Shown one piece after another: positions 53,805-63,767 of a stretch of DNA of 64,000 nt. The position numbers were made by a program, and so were the translations under genes. The notes under the pieces were generated by a model, which saw nothing but the letters and a program-made list of their open reading frames with translations, was not told the DNA's origin and made no database searches. Each line of letters starts with the position of its first letter. The first letter of the stretch is position 1. The stretch comes from Methylohalomonas sp034521715 (GTDB lineage Bacteria > Pseudomonadota > Gammaproteobacteria > Methylohalomonadales > Methylohalomonadaceae): assembly GCA_034521715.1 (NCBI GenBank), contig JAXHLY010000001.1, positions 1-64,000 of the forward strand, given 5' to 3'.

Positions 53805-55300
53805 TTACTCCCACGGCTGTGTGCGGATTATCAGTTCCGCCTCGATACCGGGCGCGGTTTTCTGTACCACCGGCAGGCGATATTCGCGGCCTTCATCATC
53901 GATTGCCGTCCCCTCGCTGCGGCGCGAGGCACGATTGGGCGTGCGGCTGTCCCAGCCGTAGGCCAACACGGCATTCTCCGTGTCGACTTCCAGATTGAGT
54001 TTGTCGCGAAACAGGTAACCGCCCTCGTAATGTTCATCGGCAAACCAACTGTTGTCGATCTCGTATTCCGGCACCAGTACGCGCAGGTCGAGTGACAGGC
54101 CGAGCCTGCGGTTGCGTCTCCGGACCCGCGCCCAGTCGGCGAGATAACCGCTGAACAGGTGAATCTCGCGGCCGGGCTGAATCAGGTCATCGAAAGTCTT
54201 GAATACTGCCGACCGTTCATCAACAAGACGCCGGTGCAGATCCCAGCGCGCACCGCGCACCCGGCCGATCGTTTCGATGTGATAGGAGGCACGGACCTTG
54301 TGACCTTCGGCCCTGGCCTTGGCGACACGCGGCGGCAGACTGATGTCGCTGATATTCAGCAATGCGTCGACATGAACGCTACCGAACAAAAAGCGCACCA
54401 GGTTCTGGTAGCCCTCCTCGGAATTGACGATACCGTAATCGCCGGAATGGGCACGATGCACGAACGCACGTGGCGAGTTCTTCACACTGGCATTCCTGAT
54501 CTGCACCAGGCCGTCGCTCATCGGCCCCACCAGCCGGCGCGCCATACCGCCCCCGGCCTCGTAATCCCGGTAATTGGTGCCGACCAGCGAGAAAAACCGC
54601 GCGATCGGAAAGCGCCCGGCAAGTGAGTGCACCGGGGTGTCCGCATCCAGCTGCAGGTATTCGCGCATGCGGGCGGTATTGAAATTGTTGACGTTATTGA
54701 GGCTCAGAAAGCCGGGCAGGTTCCCCGCCAGCCTGACATCAATGCCTCCATGGGGGGTCGCATAAGTGAACACCTTGGCAACAGGCACCGCCTGATCACG
54801 ACAGATATTCTGCAGGTAACAGCGTACAATCAGCCCGCCCATGGAGTGAGCCAGCAGGTACACACGGAAATCGCCGCGCGCCTGCCGGATCGCCGGATCG
54901 GAGCCATCCGTGCCGCAGACCAGATCGCGGACCCGTTCAATGAAGTCGCGCAAGCCGCGAGGCGTAGTCCTCGATTTCCCGGCGTTCCCCCTCACCCAGC
55001 TGCTCGGAAACCGTCTGGTAGTAACGATAGATCCAGATACTGCGGGCGGGCACGGCCGCCGCATCGCTGATTTCACTGCCACCCTGATACATGTCACGAT
55101 AATCGTGATCCTTCATCAGCCGGATCAGGGGGGATTCGGAACTACATGCCGCTGCAGGCGCCAGTCCAGCGTTGCCGGACTTTCATCGAGCCCAGGTTAA
55201 AACCCATATAAGGATCGGCAACCGTCGCCTCGACTTCGCCGCGGCTGCCGGCATAGCCGCGCACATAGACAATGGGGTAATAGGGGGCCTGCAGGGGCAT
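53805..55300 (-). CDS. Lipase/esterase family protein, frameshifted
   Basis: The N-terminal frame (55142-55300) starts MPLQAPYYPIVYVRGYAGSR, a typical beta-strand opening of lipases with the Arg-Gly oxyanion loop. Frameshifts near 55130 and 54960 lead to the second frame with RVYLLAHSMGGLIVRCYLQN, containing the G-x-S-x-G-like elbow (here AHSMG), and VFTYATPHGGIDV. The C-terminal 200 residues form a beta-rich domain. No signal peptide is visible from the start chosen, but a longer reading to 55363 gives MLFPLCFGIEPLA, which is weakly hydrophobic. The substrate is probably a carboxyl ester; nothing more precise can be said. Confidence 0.75.
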
Positions 55301-55498
55301 GGATCGCGGTCTGGTCTCGTCGCTGGCTAGCGGTTCAATCCCGAAACAGAGGGGAAACAGCAATCAAATCAATTAGTCAGTATAGATGAGCTGATCTGAT
55401 AACAAAATCACCCATTTGGGGTATAAGCACCTGCAGCAATACACGTTATTATTGATTGTTTAAGTATTGCCACAAACTGTAATAGATAATGAATAACC

Positions 55499-56488
55499 AT
55501 GCCGCAGGCTAAAATCCTGGTTGTCGACGACGATCGCACCACTGCCACGGTCATCCAGCTACAACTGAAAAACCTTGGCTATCAGGTCCCGGTACTGGCC
55601 AACAACGCCTCTGAAGCGATCGATCGCGCCCGCGAGCACCTGCCGGACCTCATCCTGATGGATATCCAGCTGGGGGAAGGTGCCGACGGTATCGAAGCGG
55701 CCGATATCATCCAGCATGAACTGGCCATTCCGATTATCTACGTCACCGCGCATGCCGATCAGCAGACCTTCCAGCGGGCCAAGGGCAGCCAGCCGCTCGG
55801 CTATATTAACAAGCCGCTGCGGGAGAACGACCTGCGGACCACATTGGGGCTGGCACTGGAACAGATTGAGCAGCGCCGGCTATTAACCGCCGAGCACGCG
55901 CTGTCCGAGGCCCTGAATCACATCGCCACCGGTGTCATACTGCTGGATCAGCAGTTACAGGTTTCGTTTATCAACCAGATTGCACGCGACATCATCAACA
56001 GTGAGCTGCCGCTGGGGCTCAGGAACGGCGCCCTGTACTGCGAGACGCCGGAACAGACTCTACAGATGCAGAAGCTGGTGTTATCGGAAGATGGCGGCTC
56101 ATTACTTATCGGTGACGATAACACCTACCCCCTGCAGATGCTGATAACGCCACTGGACGCCCGCTCAAGCAATTACAATCAGGAACTGCCAATAGCGATC
56201 GCTTTTCTGTTCAACCCGTTGAAGAACATCGATCACATGATCGACACCCTGCGCGATATGTATCAGCTGACAAAGGCTGAGGCGCGGCTGGCCGCTGCGC
56301 TGGTTCAGGATCCACGACTGGAAAAAGCGGCACAGTCGGTTCATATCAGCATTTCGACTGCACGTACTCACCTCAAGAGAATTTTCACGAAAACCGGAAC
56401 CACCAGCCAATCTGCACTGGTTCATCGCATCGTGACCGGGCCCACCGGCCTGCTTCTGAGAATCGGCCGCAGTGATCAGGAAACCTGA
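55499..56488 (+). CDS. Response regulator with PAS-like linker and LuxR-type output domain
   Basis: Residues 1-125 are a receiver domain: acidic pocket VVDDD, phospho-acceptor Asp in LILMDIQLG, and the Thr and Lys of VTAHAD and YINKPLRE. Residues 140-245 look PAS-like (LNHIATGVILLDQQLQVSFI). The C-terminal helix-turn-helix (LTKAEARLAAALVQDPRLEK, then HISISTARTHLKRIFTKTGT) is LuxR/GerE-like. A DNA-binding transcription factor driven by a sensor kinase is expected, but no kinase is adjacent. It is convergent with the CBS-PAS-GGDEF gene, the two stops being 3 bases apart. Confidence 0.87.
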   Translation: MPQAKILVVDDDRTTATVIQLQLKNLGYQVPVLANNASEAIDRAREHLPDLILMDIQLGEGADGIEAADIIQHELAIPIIYVTAHADQQTFQRAKGSQPLGYINKPLRENDLRTTLGLALEQIEQRRLLTAEHALSEALNHIATGVILLDQQLQVSFINQIARDIINSELPLGLRNGALYCETPEQTLQMQKLVLSEDGGSLLIGDDNTYPLQMLITPLDARSSNYNQELPIAIAFLFNPLKNIDHMIDTLRDMYQLTKAEARLAAALVQDPRLEKAAQSVHISISTARTHLKRIFTKTGTTSQSALVHRIVTGPTGLLLRIGRSDQET

Positions 56489-56491
56489 GCC

Positions 56492-58577
56492 TCACTCAGC
56501 AAAACATATGCGGTTGCGTCCCATGCGTTTGGCCCGGTAGCAGGCCTTGTCGGCGGCCTGCAGCACGGAATCATAATCCCCGCTGTCACGGTTAATGGCG
56601 ACTACACCAATACTGACACCGATTTGCTGATCGCCTTCCGGAAGTTTCAGCCGGTAATCACGCACTGTCTCCAAAAGAGTGTTAGTCACCCTTTCCACTT
56701 GCTTAACATTACAGTGCTCAATAAGCAGGCCGAATTCGTCACCGCCCAGCCGGGCCAGAATGTCGCGCTTGCGGACCTTCTGCATAAGCAGTTCAGCCAG
56801 CTCGGTCAACAGCCTGTCACCAACATGGTGGCCGAAACGATCATTGACCTCCTTGAACCTGTCGAGATCCATATAACAAAGTGCATGTTCGGAATCATCC
56901 ATCTTTACACTCTGCAGAATCCGTTCCAGCCGTTGCCTGAACATGCGCACATTAATCAAGCCGGTAAGGGCATCGTGTGTAGCCTCGTAAGAGAGCCTCT
57001 CCGAGTCCCTGTATGCCTCGGTAAAATCATGCCCTACCAGCAGAATTACTCGTTCGTGTTCTTCCTGTGCCAGCAGGCGTTTGCTGAACTTGTACCAGGC
57101 AACTGCATCCTGCCCGGCGGGCATTGTCAGCCGCGCAACCATGGTTTCAGAGATATTATTATCTGCAGACCTCAAAAACTCGCGCAGCACGCCAGAATCC
57201 TCCGGGTGTATAAGCTTCTTTATGTGATGCCCCTGTATATCTTCACGTTCGTAACCCAACTGCTCAATGCCATAACGGTTGACGGAAAGGATCTCGCTGT
57301 TTTCATTCAGTATAAAAAACAGTGAGGGCTGCTCATCGAACAGGGTCTGATATGTTTCCACTGTTTTCCTGAGCCGGTTCTCGGCCAGAATACGGCGCGT
57401 AATTTCATTAATGGTTATCAGGTAACCGCTGAGCTCCGATTTCTCATTAAATATACCGCTGGTATTTACGCCGAAATGACGCGGATTATCATCACTATCC
57501 GCAACAATCCTGAATCCAAAACTGCGTCCCTCAGAGACGGTATTGTTAATTTCACCATCACCAAGAATACGCTTGCATAATTGGTCCTTGACAGCGGGCA
57601 ATATTTTCTCTGCCGCGGTATTGAGATACTGCGGATTCATCTGCAGATCGGTGGCAAGCAAGCCGGTATCTACTGACGACCTGAGAATATGATCGAGAAC
57701 CGCATGCTCCGTTAATTCCGCCTGTGCCGTTTTCAGCTCCAGTTCGCGTTGCTTCAGCACTTCTCTCAGATATTCCGCGTAACGCCCTTCCAATGCCGCC
57801 ATCACTTCTGTTTGCGTAACCAGACCGGCAATTTCACCTGCATCATTAATAATGACCAGCCTGCGTATCCGATCTTCCTGCATACGCAGAATGCATTCAT
57901 GCATATTGGCCGTCATATTTGTGGTCTTTACCGGCGCTGACATGACGTCACTCAAACTGAGCTCATTGATGTAACGATGCTGCTCACATATTCTGACCAG
58001 GTCACGCTCGGTCAGAATACCCACCGGCCTGGAGTCAGTGGCGGCGACAATGCAGGTAATGTCCTGGGCGGACATGGCGTCAATAATGCCGGCTAATGGT
58101 TCCGCCGGATCATGGGTGACGATATCAGTCATCATGATCTGGGCCGCTGTTTTGATTTCAACGAAATACTCAATACCCAGACGCTGGATCAGATCATCTT
58201 CGGAAATGATGCCCTGGGCACGCCCGCTTTCATCGACAAGCACGAGATGACGGATACCATTGGTGGAGAACAGGCCATAGGCATGGCGCAGATCGACATC
58301 GCGGCGGGCACTGATAACGGGGGCCGACATGAAGTCCGTAACCGGCGAGTCGGGGCTCGCGATGATGCGGGCGGCATGACGCGTCACGTCACGTTCCGTG
58401 AAGATACCGGCCGGCCTGCCGTCATCGACAAGCAGCAGGCTGCTGGCGGCGTGAAAGCTGAGCATGCGCAGCGCATCCATCGCACTGGCGTCAACACCGA
58501 GCGTGATAAGGCGCAGGGGCAGCAGGGTTTCAACGGCTGTATCCCAGGAGCCCCCCCCGAGCTACTGGCAGAGTCAT
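56492..58577 (-). CDS. CBS-CBS-CBS-CBS-PAS-PAS-GGDEF diguanylate cyclase, 5' homopolymer frameshift
   Basis: Four CBS motifs occupy about 1-260 (e.g. GIFTERDVTRHAA, GIISEDDLIQRL, GILTERDLVRIC, GLVTQTEVMAAL), suggesting nucleotide sensing. Two PAS-like domains follow, and GGDEF at about 530-694 has intact ARLGGDEFGLL. The open frame begins at Met 58480, inside the first CBS. Upstream, PLRLITLGVDASAMDALRML completes that CBS, and WDTAVETLL leads back to ATG 58577 only if the run of eight C at 58551-58558 is one base shorter. So the true start is probably 58577, giving about 694 residues. Whether the run is an error or a variable tract is open. Confidence 0.87.
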
Positions 58578-58725
58578 GGCGGGTTATTGCCCTCGACCTG
58601 GTTATAGATGAGCCTTCCGGTGGCCTGAATACCTGGATTTCTTACAGCTGGGCATTTGATTCTTGACGTGGATTATTCACGCTGGCGCTGGCGCTGGCAA
58701 CAGCGGCAATCCGGAAAAACACTGA

Positions 58726-59139
58726 ATGGATCCTGTTTTCATGAAGAAAATCAAGGACAAAAAAGTCTTAATTAAAGTCGATAGTATAACGATTGCCGCC
58801 GAACTACTGGACACGCCCACGGCACACGCCCTGCTGGCGGCGCTGCCCTGTACGGCCAGCATCCGCACCTGGGGCGACGAGATTTACTTTCCGCTAGCGC
58901 TCGGCACCGGCCCGGAAGCGGATGCCCGCGAGGTTGTCGAGGCCGGTGAACTCGCGTATTGGCCCGAAGGCGGCTGCATTGCCATCGGTTTCGGCCCCAC
59001 GCCGGTCTCACGGGGCGAGGAAATCCGCCTGGTAGCACCGGTCAATATCTGGGGCCTGACGGCAGGCAGCGAGGTAGAAAACCTGGCGACGGTAAGCGCC
59101 GGGGCGACGGCCAGCATGGAGGCAGCCACTGCCGGCTAG
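58726..59139 (+). CDS. Cyclophilin-like fold protein (DUF369/TM1367 type)
   Basis: The 137-residue protein lacks transmembrane segments and fits the single-domain cyclophilin-like fold: ELLDTPTAHALLAALPC near 26-42, WGDEIYFPLALGTGPEAD near 49-66, YWPEGGCIAIGFGPTPVSRG near 78-97 and a C-terminal PVNIWGLTAGSEVENL. These proteins share the cyclophilin barrel but not peptidyl-prolyl isomerase residues, and their role is unknown. A start at Met6 (MKKIKDKK) is possible. The end overlaps the convergent OsmC gene by 4 bases. Confidence 0.85.
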   Translation: MDPVFMKKIKDKKVLIKVDSITIAAELLDTPTAHALLAALPCTASIRTWGDEIYFPLALGTGPEADAREVVEAGELAYWPEGGCIAIGFGPTPVSRGEEIRLVAPVNIWGLTAGSEVENLATVSAGATASMEAATAG

Positions 59140-59573
59140 GAGGCGGCCGCCGCAGTATCCGGCGTCCGGATTTCGTAATCGTGGGTAATCTCCGCAGTCT
59201 TGCCGAGCATCAGCGAGGCCGAGCAGTATTTCTCCGCCGACAGGCGGATGGCCCGGGCCACGGCCCTGTCATCCAGCGCCTCACCGATGACCACGAAATG
59301 GGCGTGGATTTTCGTGAACACTTTGGGGTCCTGCCCGGCACGCTCGGCGCTGATCTCCACCCGGCAGTCGGCAATACTCTGGCGCGATTTGCGCAGGATG
59401 CTGACGACGTCATAAGCCGTACACGCGCCCATGCCCAGCAGCAGCATCTCCATCGGCCTGGGACCCAGATTGCGACCGCCACCCTCGGGCGGCCCATCCA
59501 TCACGACATTGTGTCCGCTGCCGGTATGCCCGACAAAAGCCGCGTTTCCGGCCCAACTGACTACAGTTTCCAT
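59136..59573 (-). CDS. OsmC-family protein, YhfA-like
   Basis: From Met 59573 (METVVSWAGNAAFVGHTGSG) the protein has 145 residues. The family core is GPRPMEMLLLGMGACTAYDV near residues 38-57 with the first Cys, and AIRLSAEKYCSASLMLGKTA near 110-129 with the second. OsmC/Ohr proteins reduce organic hydroperoxides using these two cysteines. The N-terminal extension of the longer frame is discarded for lack of similarity. It is divergent from crp, in the same order as the yhfA-crp pair of enteric bacteria. Confidence 0.9.
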   Translation of the reverse strand: METVVSWAGNAAFVGHTGSGHNVVMDGPPEGGGRNLGPRPMEMLLLGMGACTAYDVVSILRKSRQSIADCRVEISAERAGQDPKVFTKIHAHFVVIGEALDDRAVARAIRLSAEKYCSASLMLGKTAEITHDYEIRTPDTAAAAS

Positions 59574-59692
59574 CGGCCCTGCTCCGCACAGGTTGTCATT
59601 CAAGTCCATGAAGACTATCACAGATCGACAATACTCCAGACCTTGCATACACTAGTGTATTGCCGTGATAACCCTCAGGTGACCAGGCACAC

Positions 59693-60325
59693 ATGACAAC
59701 GATGAATGTCGAGACGCCCGACAACACGATCTCCAAGTTCCTGGAACACTGCCACCTCCGCACTTTCCCGGCCAAGCATGTAATCATCAGGGCCGGCGAC
59801 CCGTCCCGTGACCTGTTTTACATCGTCAACGGCTCGGTCACAGTGCTTATCGAGGATTCGAAGGGCCATGAAATCGTCCTCTCCTATCTGAATCCCGGTG
59901 ATTTTTTCGGCGAACTCGGACTGTTCGACTCCAATACCCGCAGCGCCTTCGTCAGGGCACGCAACAAGTGCGAGATTGCCCAGATCAGCTACGAAAAACT
60001 GAAGTCGCTGACACCGCTGTTCCCCGACCTGCTTTACGCCATTGGCGCCCAGCTCGCCATGCGCCTGCGCAAGACCAGCCGCAAGGTCGGCGACCTGGCC
60101 TTTACCGACGTCAAGGGCCGCATCGCCAGGACCCTGCTGGACTTGTGCCAGGAGCCGGATGCCATGACCCACCCGGACGGCATGCAGATACGGATTACCC
60201 GCCAGGAACTGGGCCGCATTGTCGGCTGTTCGCGGGAAATGGTGGGACGGGTACTGAAGGATCTGGAAGAGGACCATCTTATCTCGGTCGCGGGCAAGAC
60301 CATCGTCGTCTTCGGCACCCGCTGA
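59693..60325 (+). CDS. crp: cAMP receptor protein (CRP/Vfr family)
   Basis: The 210-residue protein has the cyclic nucleotide-binding barrel with PGDFFGELGLFDSNTRSAFV near residues 67-86, the Arg and Ser of RSAFVRAR that bind the cAMP phosphate, and the long C-helix. The helix-turn-helix is ITRQELGRIVGCSREMVGRV near 163-182, with the recognition residues R-x-x-x-G-R of CRP/Vfr. It should activate transcription at TGTGA-N6-TCACA sites. The start is at 59693 (MTTMNVE) or Met4. It is divergent from the OsmC gene, the conserved position next to yhfA. Confidence 0.95.
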   Translation: MTTMNVETPDNTISKFLEHCHLRTFPAKHVIIRAGDPSRDLFYIVNGSVTVLIEDSKGHEIVLSYLNPGDFFGELGLFDSNTRSAFVRARNKCEIAQISYEKLKSLTPLFPDLLYAIGAQLAMRLRKTSRKVGDLAFTDVKGRIARTLLDLCQEPDAMTHPDGMQIRITRQELGRIVGCSREMVGRVLKDLEEDHLISVAGKTIVVFGTR

Positions 60326-60395
60326 GGCGGGCCCGCCAACTTGACAGCGAATAGCCCTAGGACGGGAAAATTTCTCCTGCTTCCTTTCCTTCCCG

Positions 60396-60473
60396 GCTAT
60401 GTAGCTCGAGCTGGTTAGTAGAGCGCGGCACTCGAGACGCCGAGGCTCGGTGGGTCCGAGCCCACCCTATAGC
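60396..60473 (+). pseudogene. Degenerate tRNA-like sequence
   Basis: GCTATG at 60396-60401 pairs with TATAGC at 60468-60473, TAGCTC...GAGC resembles a D-arm, CGGCACTCGAGACGCCG an anticodon arm, and GTGGG-TCCGAG-CCCAC a T-arm with a 6-base loop. Several positions differ from a working tRNA: extra bases in the D-arm, a short T-loop, a mismatch in the acceptor and no encoded CCA. The would-be anticodon reads CGA, which does not fit the short variable loop of a class I tRNA. It is either a tRNA relic or a real tRNA damaged by indel errors. Confidence 0.5.
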
Positions 60474-60518
60474 GACTCAGTTGTTTCTCTTGCGCAATCC
60501 CTAACAATACCTCTCTCA

Positions 60519-61006
60519 TCATACAACCTGCTCAGATACCGGTATTCTGTTCCAGAGTTGCGGTGAGGCCTTGATGAATTGCTGCATGATGTCGATACAT
60601 GTGTTGTCATCCAGAACCAGTACATCGAACCGCGCTCCTTCAGCAAGGCTTCCTCTCCCATGAATGTCCTGTTATCGCCTATAACCTATTCCGGGGATGC
60701 CATACAATAATTTAGCGCCGGAACACATGGAGCAGGGGGATAGTGTCGTGTAGAGCGTGCACTGACGATATACACTGGCGGGCAGCCGGCCGGCATCCTC
60801 CAGGGCATCCATTTCGGCATGCAGCACCGGACTACCTCTTGTATACGGCGGTTATGATCGCGGCCGATGATCTGATCCTTGTGCACCAGTACCGATCCGA
60901 TCGGAATGCCACCTTCGGCGGCTCCCGTGAGAGCCTCGTCTATCGCTGCCTGCATGAAGGTATCCGGGTGACCGTCACCAGTCACGGAACTCTCCGATTC
61001 CACCAA
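60519..61006 (-). pseudogene. Cytosine deaminase-like nucleoside deaminase, multiply frameshifted
   Basis: Fragments in three frames assemble into a yeast Fcy1-type deaminase: FMQAAIDEALTGAAEGGIPI and VLVHKDQIIGRDHNRR in one frame, SPVLHAEMDALEDAGRLPAS and TLYTTLSPCSMCSGA in another with the zinc ligands HAE and PCSMC, and FMGEEALLKERG, then VLVLDDNTCIDIMQQFIKAS in later ones. At least three frameshifts are needed, and the end LWNRIPVS differs from the usual LWNEDIGV. With such density it may be a true pseudogene or a poorly sequenced stretch. Catalytic residues are all still encoded. The family deaminates cytosine or related bases. Confidence 0.75.
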
Positions 61007-61030
61007 ACACCGGACAGGGTGACACGGTGT

Positions 61031-61645
61031 TCACCCCCGCTTCAGATAGCTGCCAAACATCTTTTCGAATTCCTCTTCATCCATGGCGCTGTCATCCACC
61101 GCCATGGTGAGCTGTTTCTCCACTGACTTGTAAACAATGTCATTCAGCTTCCGGATCATCGAGATCGACATCGGTACCGTGCGCAGGTCGCTGATCGCCA
61201 GGCCAATCTGCCCTTCATGCGTACTCAACTCCTGCAACAGAACCACCGGCAGGAAATGATGCTCCATCATCAGCTGGTAGCCGCGATACACACTGCCGAC
61301 GAAATCGATAAGGCTCTCCCCATACTGGTTCTGCGCCGCGACCAGGGCTCCATGACGGGTCTTGCCCAGGTCCTGCGGCAGGTCACAGTGCTCCAGCCCA
61401 TGGAAGGTCATGCTCTCCCAGTCCTTGCCCTTGCTGCTGCAGATCATGCCCAGCAGACCCGTTTCCCAGCATGGCTTCAGCTGCGACAAAGTCATTCCGG
61501 CAAGCAGGCCCTGATCCCGCAGGGTCAGCTTGCCCTTCTCGAAATACAGCTGCCCCATCAGCGGCCTGTCATTTTTGGTATGCAGAACGAAAAGCTCGCC
61601 CAGCCCCTGGGCGTACAGTGTCCGGATGGTATCTGCTACCGCCAT
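61031..61645 (-). CDS. Unknown protein, 204 residues
   Basis: I do not recognise this protein. It is soluble, without signal peptide or TM segment. Visible features are MAVADTIRTLYAQGLGELFV, LMGQLYFEKGKLTLRDQGLL near residues 29-48, GYQLMMEHHFLPVVLLQELS near 121-140 and an acidic C-terminal DDSAMDEEEFEKMFGSYL. The early LYFEKGKL resembles the strand-turn of small ligand-binding or PATAN-like effector domains, but the match is weak. It is transcribed divergently from the Ser/Thr kinase 222 bases away. The length and lack of frame breaks suggest a genuine gene. Confidence 0.7.
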   Translation of the reverse strand: MAVADTIRTLYAQGLGELFVLHTKNDRPLMGQLYFEKGKLTLRDQGLLAGMTLSQLKPCWETGLLGMICSSKGKDWESMTFHGLEHCDLPQDLGKTRHGALVAAQNQYGESLIDFVGSVYRGYQLMMEHHFLPVVLLQELSTHEGQIGLAISDLRTVPMSISMIRKLNDIVYKSVEKQLTMAVDDSAMDEEEFEKMFGSYLKRG

Positions 61646-61867
61646 CGCTACTGCCTCAATCTAGCGAATATGGATAACGGCCCGCGATTCTATCATTTTC
61701 CAGACGGCACCATGCGGCGGAGCATGGCACCACACGGTCTTCCTCGGACAGTGGCAATGACGCCGCGTACGATGGCCCATGGCTGGTTAGCCGCGCACAT
61801 CCGGGGTAAGATGAATGCAGCGGGACCGAGTTCCGGCGCGATACGATATTTATAACAGTATCCCCGC

Positions 61868-63631
61868 ATGACAGAACCTCATCCACAGGGCGTCCTGGAG
61901 CCGGGTTACCGCCTGCTCTGGTATCGCATCGGCCGTATCCTGGGACGTGGCGCGTTCGGTACCACTTATCTTGCCGAAGACATCAACCTGCACCGGCCGG
62001 TCGCGATCAAGGAATTCTTTCCGAGCCAGTACTGCACGCGGGTCAGGCAGCAACTCGACCAAGGTCAAGCCATTGTCGGATGACCTCCGCCGAGGATTTC
62101 GGCTGGGCGATGGAGCGCTTTCTGAGCGAGGCGCGCACCCTGGCGCAGTTCGAGCACCCGAACGTTGTCCGTGTTATCAACGTGTTCGAACGCAAACGGC
62201 ACCGCCTACATGGTCATGCACTATGAAAGCGGCATCAGTCTGTCGGCGCTGCTCAAGAAACGCCGTACTCTGAATGAACAGGAGATTGCCCGGATAGCGA
62301 TCCCGATTCTGGACGGACTGGAAAAAGTCCATGGCAGCGGCTTCATTCATCGCGATATCAAGCCATCGAACATCTATATCCGCGAGGGCGGCTCACCGGT
62401 GCTGCTGGACTTCGGTTCGGCACGGCAATCCATGCAGGAACATACCCAGACACTGACCAGCCTGGTCTCGCCCGGCTATGCCCCGATCGAGCAGTACACC
62501 AGCAAGGGCGAACGCCAGGGACCCTGGACCGATATCTACGGCATGGGGGCAACCCTGTATCGGGCGGTGACCGGACTGGTGCCGCCATCCGCCGTGGATC
62601 GCAGCGAGGCGCTCTCCGAAGGCAGGGAAGACTACATGACCAAGGCGCGTGAACTGATTCGCGCGCCCTATCAGCAATCTGTCTCGCATGCGATCGATCG
62701 CGCTGGCCTTCAGTGTCGATCGAGCGACCGCGAGAGTATTGCGGACTGGCGCCACGGAATTCGGCTTCAACATGGCCGAGATCGATACCCAGCCGGATTA
62801 CAGTACCGGCAGCAATGGCAATGGCACGCGTCATGATGAACCGGCGAAGGAACGGCAGCAGACTGCAGACGATGAGATCATCGACATTGCCGGGAACAAC
62901 ACCGGGACCGCCGTGATAACCCGGCCAACAGAACAGGCGGATGCGGCGCCCGGAGGAGCGCCTCCGAAAGCCCGACCGAACGCGTACCGACAGTCTCAGG
63001 CGTCCCCGGCCTGCCGGGTAACCGTTTCAGTCACCGGGCCATCTATCCGGCTGCAGGCGCGGTCCTGGCATTGGGCATAGCCATCGCCTTCTTCAGCTTC
63101 AGCGGCCGCGATACCACGCCGGCCGAGATCGCTGCAGATCCACCTCCGCGTGTGGATGCATCGGCGCTGGGGGAAAAAGCCGCCACGGCCGCCAGCGCAG
63201 CCAAAGTCGAGTCACTGCTCAATGCCGCCCGTGATGACATGAAAGCCATGAGGCTGACCACACCGGCCGATAACAATGCCCATGGCAAATTTCGCCAAGT
63301 ACTCAGTATCGAGCCGGGCAATGTCGAGGCACAACGCGGCCTCGAGGCCATTTACAGGCGCTACCTGCAACTTGCCCAGGGGGCAATTCAGGATAACGAG
63401 TTCGACCGCGCCGGCACCATGCTGGATCGGGCCGCCACCGTCATGCCTGACGGCCCCGGGCTGATGCGTGCCCGGGTCAGCCTGGAACAGCGCCGTACCG
63501 AGGTCCGTATGCAATCGTTGTCCGATACCATGCAGGAAAGTGGCGGCGGAAACAGTGAGCCAACAGACGCCGGTAGCGAAAACAGCGGTAGCAGCGGTAA
63601 TGAAGCCGTCCGCCGTCTGTTGGGGAGATAG
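61868..63631 (+). CDS. Ser/Thr protein kinase with TM segment and C-terminal repeat domain, frameshifted
   Basis: Kinase pieces read in order: RIGRILGRGAFGTTYLAEDI (glycine loop), VAIKEFFPSQYC (catalytic Lys), then RFLSEARTLAQFEHPNVVRV, FIHRDIKPSNIYI (catalytic loop), VLLDFGSARQSM (metal-binding DFG) and SPGYAPIEQYTSKGE. At least four frameshifts lie between 62050 and 63050. The end frame has a TM helix (GAVLALGIAIAFFSFSG) and a helical domain rich in alanine (SLLNAARDDMKAMRL...FRQVLSIEPGNVEAQRGLEA) that resembles TPR repeats. Summed length is 587 residues. It is a Hanks-type kinase of the APIEQY group, with an external or periplasmic domain. Substrates are unknown. Confidence 0.85.
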
Positions 63632-63639
63632 TACTTAAG

Positions 63640-63767
63640 GAAGCTATGAATACGAGTCTGGCGTCATTTCGCCCAACAGGAGAAACCTTTTAATTGATTG
63701 CGAATCAGCTCAGTCCGGAGAGATTACTCACTGCGCTGCGGAATGACGGGATTGTTCGCCGAGTTTC
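63640..63767. repeat. Dispersed repeat after the kinase gene
   Basis: The motif CATTTCGCCCAACAGGAGAA at 63665-63684 parallels CATTTCGACCAACGGGAGAA inside the 32482-32613 element. It is followed by TCAGCTCAGTCCGGAGAGAT and GCGCTGCGGAATGACGGGAT. It lies between the kinase gene and a convergent partial gene. Confidence 0.55.
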
